Shown here in pieces: positions 60,601 through 64,000 of a stretch of 64,000 bases of DNA. Within the stretch, counting starts at the first letter, position 1. Every line of letters begins with the position of its first letter. A model generated the notes under the pieces. It saw nothing but the letters and a program-made list of their open reading frames with translations, was not told where the DNA came from and ran no database searches. The DNA comes from Ricinus communis (Eukaryota > Streptophyta > Magnoliopsida > Malpighiales > Euphorbiaceae). Location of the stretch: assembly GCF_019578655.1 (NCBI RefSeq), contig NC_063259.1:21501277-21565276 (forward strand), written 5' to 3'. The translations under genes were made by a program, and so were the position numbers.

Positions 60601-60774
60601 TGGCTGCTGAATTTTATTTCAGGACTTGGAATTGTCAACAGTATAGCCAGGCCATTAAAAATCTATTGTGATAATTCTACAACAGTTTTCTTCTCTAAAA
60701 AGGATAAGTATTCTAAGGGCGCTAAGAATATAGAGATAAAATATTTTGTCGTTAAAGAAGAAATTCAGAAATAA
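57650..60774 (+). pseudogene. copia pol remnant (protease, integrase, RT, RNase H)
   Basis: In order: a protease active-site segment near 57750 where the usual DSG is DFG; a GAG-pre-integrase block (LWYKRLGHISKKR) near 58170; and integrase core blocks near 58400 (FITFIDDFSRY), 58545 (KSDRCGEYYG) and 58660 (QQNGVAE). Reverse transcriptase then begins near 59400, with YVDDILLA near 59928, and the RNase H end (CDNSTTVFFSKKD) lies near 60670. The order integrase before RT identifies copia rather than gypsy. Multiple stops and frameshifts separate the blocks, so no intact pol exists. Confidence 0.88.
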
Positions 60775-61068
60775 AGAGCGTCAATTGAACATATTAGCAC
60801 AAATCTTATAATTGCATATCATTTAACAAAAGGATTACCGCCCAAAACGTTTAATGAACATGTTGTAAGAATGAGCATTGTTAGACATTATTACTAGTAT
60901 TGTATCAAGTTATTTTAAGTTTATACATTTGACACTTTGAGCAAAATTATGTGTTTCTGATTTTCCTGTTTTCTATTTGGTATACATAATTGCTTTAAAG
61001 CAATATTGATAGGAACAATCTTAAAATAAAGACACTAATATTGGACCATTAATATTACCTTTATTTAA

Positions 61069-61245
61069 GATCATGTTAAATAGAAATATTAATACGGGTC
61101 ATAGTAGTCGTATGTCAAGTGTGAGAATGTAAGGGATCATGTTAAGTAGAAATATTAATGAAAATTAGTATTGTGGTACATGGAAGGGACTATGTCCATA
61201 AAATAACATACGACAGCTATGAATCGTATTAATATTTCTACTTAA
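61069..61245. repeat. Foldback with internal direct repeat in the copia 3' non-coding region
   Basis: tagaaatattaatacg (61081-61096) with gtcgtatgt (about 61108-61116) is matched on the other strand by acatacgac (about 61206-61214) and cgtattaatatttcta (61225-61240). This gives arms of about 35-45 bp with a few mismatches and a loop of about 90 bp. The loop holds a second copy of GATCATGTTAA(G)TAGAAATATTAAT (61135-61159). It also holds a GTGAGAATGTAAG word that resembles this family's PPT/LTR junction. Confidence 0.75.
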
Positions 61246-61341
61246 TAATGATATTATGTCATAGCCAATATAAAAAAGAATTTAATATTAATTTTTGTGC
61301 ACTTTATGTTTTTATTAAATCATATGAGCCAAGTGGGAAAA

Positions 61342-61706
61342 TATAAGAAATTAATGACTCATATAATTATAATAAGATATTAGTGATTAAATTCTATTGG
61401 TTAATGAAAGTTATGAATTGAATAGTTATGACTGTTGATAAAAATTATGACATAAAGAGTTGTAACCATTAGTGCTTTGATGGAAAACCACCATTAGTCT
61501 ATATATAAGAGTTGGTCCTCTCTCTACCCATATTATAAAAAATTATAGCAAATACAAAAACTAAAATATTAGAGTATCAATTAATAAGATAAGAGAAAAG
61601 TGAGAGAAATCACATTCTATTAAACATGGATCAAAGTATATTTTATTCATTCTATTTAATGGTGAAAAACATGAAGTTTTAGATCAATAGGATACTATAG
61701 TTTACA
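61342..61706 (+). repeat. 3' LTR of the copia element
   Basis: It begins TATAAGAAATTAATG (its terminal TG is mutated to TA) just after a purine-rich aagtgggaaaa (61331-61341), the likely polypurine tract. It ends ATAGTTTACA, like the 5' LTR. Confidence 0.88.
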
Positions 61707-61711
61707 TTAGT

Positions 61712-63590
61712 TACTTCTACTTAGCTATCAAATTAGTTAGTTCTTATATTCTTATGTCCGTTAACTGTAACATTTTCCCATTAGTTTTCTATTTAAATAA
61801 TACGGCAAAAGGACTTAATTGATAAAAATATTTTCAACCAATAATTTTATGCATTTTTTGAAGAAATTAAATTTTTAAGTATTCTTATGAAACTTTCTTT
61901 TAAAAAGTATCGTGCTAATCTTATTTGATTTTTAAGAAATGGCAAGCTTCTCTTAAAGAATCTTCAAATAAGATTGATTTATTAGAAGAATAAATTATTT
62001 AAATTTTAAAATATTTCTTTAAAAATATATTTTATTGATTTTTTTAAACTAAAATATTTTATTCATCATAAAAAAAATTTCATGCGAGCAAGAAGCGAAG
62101 TAATAAAGACGTATTAGATTACATAGTTATCAATTCAAATAAAATTAAAAATTAATTTTAGAAAAAGGTCTACCTAAATAAAGAATTTAAATTTTGAAAG
62201 AAAAAAGATAAACCAATTGTATCTCTCTGAAGTTTACTCTGAGTAATTCAAATTGATTCAATAGTATAAATTGTTATGCTAATAATAATATTAATATATG
62301 CTGTCAGTTAAAAAAATAATATTAACATCAACATACTAACATAATGATAATATACTATATAAGAGCAAGTGGACAACAATAATAGGAAGGCAACTGTGCT
62401 TAGCATAATTTAGCAAATTTCAACTTAATTTCATATTTTTTTAATTAATATAACGATTTCTAATGCCAAAAAATAATATATTATATATATATTATAGTAT
62501 TAGTTTTATATTTAATTAATAATTAAATAATAAATATGATTATATTATTAAATTCATAAAATCTTAAAATATCATGAATTTTATTGAGAAATACACTTGA
62601 ATATATTTTAATTATTATTGAATTTTGAAATATGACCAATAAATAAAGAATTAGAAATTTTATTAACTTTTTATACTAATTTTATATTATTATATATAAT
62701 TAAAATAATAGCAACAATAATTAGTTGAAATTTAATTCTTAAAAATATTTATCTAAATAATTAGTTTGTTCAATTCGAATTAGTTCGACGTTATAAATTT
62801 TTATGTTGATAATAATTATCATTATAACTGTTAGAATTCAACCTCATCAAACTAAAATAATTTCCAAATCAGTATAAAATAATATCAAAAATTAAAATAA
62901 AGTAATGTCCAAGATCAACATAAAAGAACAATAACAATAAACTAGTATAAGGATTTCTTTTATTTTTTATTTTTTTGAAAAAAAAAAAGATAAACTAGTA
63001 TAAGGAATTTTCTTTTTTGAAAAAGAAAGATAGAAATTAATGTTGCAAAAGAAGCAAGTGGACAACAATCCTCCAATATTATAGGGAGGCAACTGACCTT
63101 AGCATAATTTAGCAAACTATTTTAAATTGATTTTTAAATACCTTGAGCCTCACTAAAATTACACTCTATGCCACACATATATAATCAACAAAACAGCCAT
63201 CCCAATAAATGTGTACATATCAAAAACCTATATTTCACTTTCAAAAAGAAAATAAAATTAATAATCAAATAAATAACCCCCTAGAAAAAGAAAAGAAAAA
63301 AATTAATCGCGATATAAATTTTCACTCTCTCTTCCTCCGCGATTACAGGTCCTTTTGGTTCCCCTCTGTTTCTCTTTGATCCAATTTCAAGAAGTGTTCA
63401 TGTAATTTGTTTTTAAATTTGGGATTTAGAAAAGAAAGGAAGGACATCTAGGGTTTTTGTTTTGATTTTTGATTTTTATTTTTTTTATTTGTGCTTGTGT
63501 GTTTGTTGAATTCTTGATTGGAGATTGTTGGGGTTTGTTGTTACTCTCAGATCTGAGTAAAAGGTTTCGTTCTGAGATAAAATTGGAAAG
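61712..63590. other. Upstream region of the SAPS gene
   Basis: AT-rich and without a supported gene up to about 63.3 kb. A segment gcaagtggacaacaat...cttagcataatttagcaaa occurs twice, at 62365-62417 and 63054-63116. A gatataaat TATA-like word lies at about 63311-63319, a CT-rich leader follows, and tagggtttt occurs at about 63450. These mark the probable promoter and 5' UTR. Confidence 0.45.
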
Positions 63591-63629
63591 ATGTTTTGGC
63601 GTATGGCAGGGCTCTCCACGGCGTCGCCG
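63591..63629 (+). CDS. SAPS-domain (SIT4/PP6 phosphatase-associated) protein, first coding exon (partial)
   Basis: The ATG at 63591 opens MFWRMAGLSTASP and the exon ends at 63629 before a gtgagt donor. This exact N-terminus is characteristic of plant SIT4-phosphatase-associated (SAPS) proteins, regulatory subunits of PP6-type phosphatases, in which the next exon normally continues VE followed by the SAPS repeat. The rest of the gene lies to the right of the window. 63630-64000 is intron. The identification rests on 13 residues plus the exon break, so it is good but not absolute. Confidence 0.75.
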
Positions 63630-64000
63630 GTGAGTACTTATTATAAACCCTTTGGCATTTCTTGAATCGCTGTTGCATTTTCTTAATTTTGTTTCGTTTC
63701 TTTACGGTTTTTTTCTTATTAATGTATTTTGGTTCTAATTGTAATAATTTTATATTTTCTGTTTCTTTGTCTCTTGGGAAATGTGAGGTAATAAAAGAAG
63801 GAACATTTTGAATTAGAGTTATTTTTAAGTTCTTGGGACCCGCATGAGATGAATCTTTTGTTTGATTTTATCACTAGTAAGGTGTAGTGCTAGTTTCATA
63901 AGGCATTTCTTAAGGTTCGAGCTTTTCAGGAGTTGGAAAATTTATTCATTGCTTTCGTTAGAATTGAAGAATTGCCATCCTTGGAAAGCATAATGCTCTT
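63630..64000 (+). other. First intron of the SAPS gene (to window edge)
   Basis: It begins gtgagt and is T-rich, without an open frame. The acceptor is not in the window. Confidence 0.6.

Larger units (their letters stand above)
55420..61711 (+). mobile_element. Ty1/copia LTR retrotransposon, full-length but decayed
   Basis: Two LTRs (55425-55788 and 61342-61706, about 365 bp each, by eye roughly 85-90% identical) enclose gag-protease-integrase-RT-RNase H remnants in copia order. The flanks TTAAT (55420-55424) and TTAGT (61707-61711) look like a 5-bp target duplication with one change. A primer-binding site follows the 5' LTR and a purine-rich stretch precedes the 3' LTR. Several in-frame stops and frameshifts break gag and pol, so the element cannot act autonomously. 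LTR divergence points to an old insertion. Confidence 0.92.

Overview
This window is nuclear DNA of a flowering plant, most likely a eudicot. The evidence is AT-rich intergenic DNA, GT-AG introns of about 80 to 1700 bp, plant-specific gene families (class III HD-ZIP, DRT111, a BZR1-type domain), a plant-type tRNA-Trp, and plant mobile elements (Ty1/copia, Helitron-like, Mutator-like MITE). From memory, the HD-ZIP III protein most resembles woody Malpighiales (poplar-like) homologues. That is only a hint about the species.

Layout. 1-195 is the 3' end of an NF-YA transcription factor gene (+). About 0.2-17.5 kb is a long gene-poor stretch with MITE-like and Helitron-like elements, a minisatellite, microsatellites and one weak candidate transcription unit. 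17.5-25.2 kb is a complete 18-exon class III HD-ZIP gene of the PHABULOSA/ATHB-14 type (+), with a miR165/166 site split by an intron and two upstream ORFs. 28.64 kb is a tRNA-Trp(CCA). 30.1-31.9 kb is a three-exon KXD1/BORC-type gene (+), with a possible alternative last exon at 32.3 kb. 32.9-34.8 kb holds a second Helitron-like copy and a foldback element. 35.6-36.4 kb is a two-exon gene with a BZR1-type DNA-binding domain but no beta-amylase domain (+). 37.0-39.8 kb is the splicing factor gene DRT111/SFPS (-). 41.8-42.5 kb encodes a predicted mitochondrial protein, possibly mitoribosomal (+), with a likely intron in its 3' UTR. 46.5-52.8 kb is a complete 19-exon cytosolic phenylalanyl-tRNA synthetase beta subunit gene (-). 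55.4-61.7 kb is a decayed full-length copia retrotransposon with both LTRs. 63.59 kb is the first coding exon of a SAPS/SIT4-phosphatase-associated gene (+) that runs off the right edge.

The genes form no operon or obvious cluster. They are independent transcription units for development (NF-YA, HD-ZIP III, BZR-domain protein) and housekeeping (PheRS, DRT111, KXD1, mitochondrial protein, SAPS). Several housekeeping starts carry telo-box (AAACCCTA-type) or site II (GGCCCA) motifs. Exon boundaries were read by eye from splice consensus, reading-frame continuity and family knowledge. The spliced lengths come to whole codons: HD-ZIP III 849 aa, PheRS beta 594 aa, DRT111 387 aa, KXD1 122 aa, BZR-domain protein 225 aa.

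I see no clear undescribed biological system. The observations most worth following are the stand-alone BZR1-type domain protein with a CPTCG motif, the in-phase alternative terminal exon of KXD1, the perfect 47-bp duplication inside the intron that splits the miR166 site, and a pair of inverted Helitron-like elements with matching termini.
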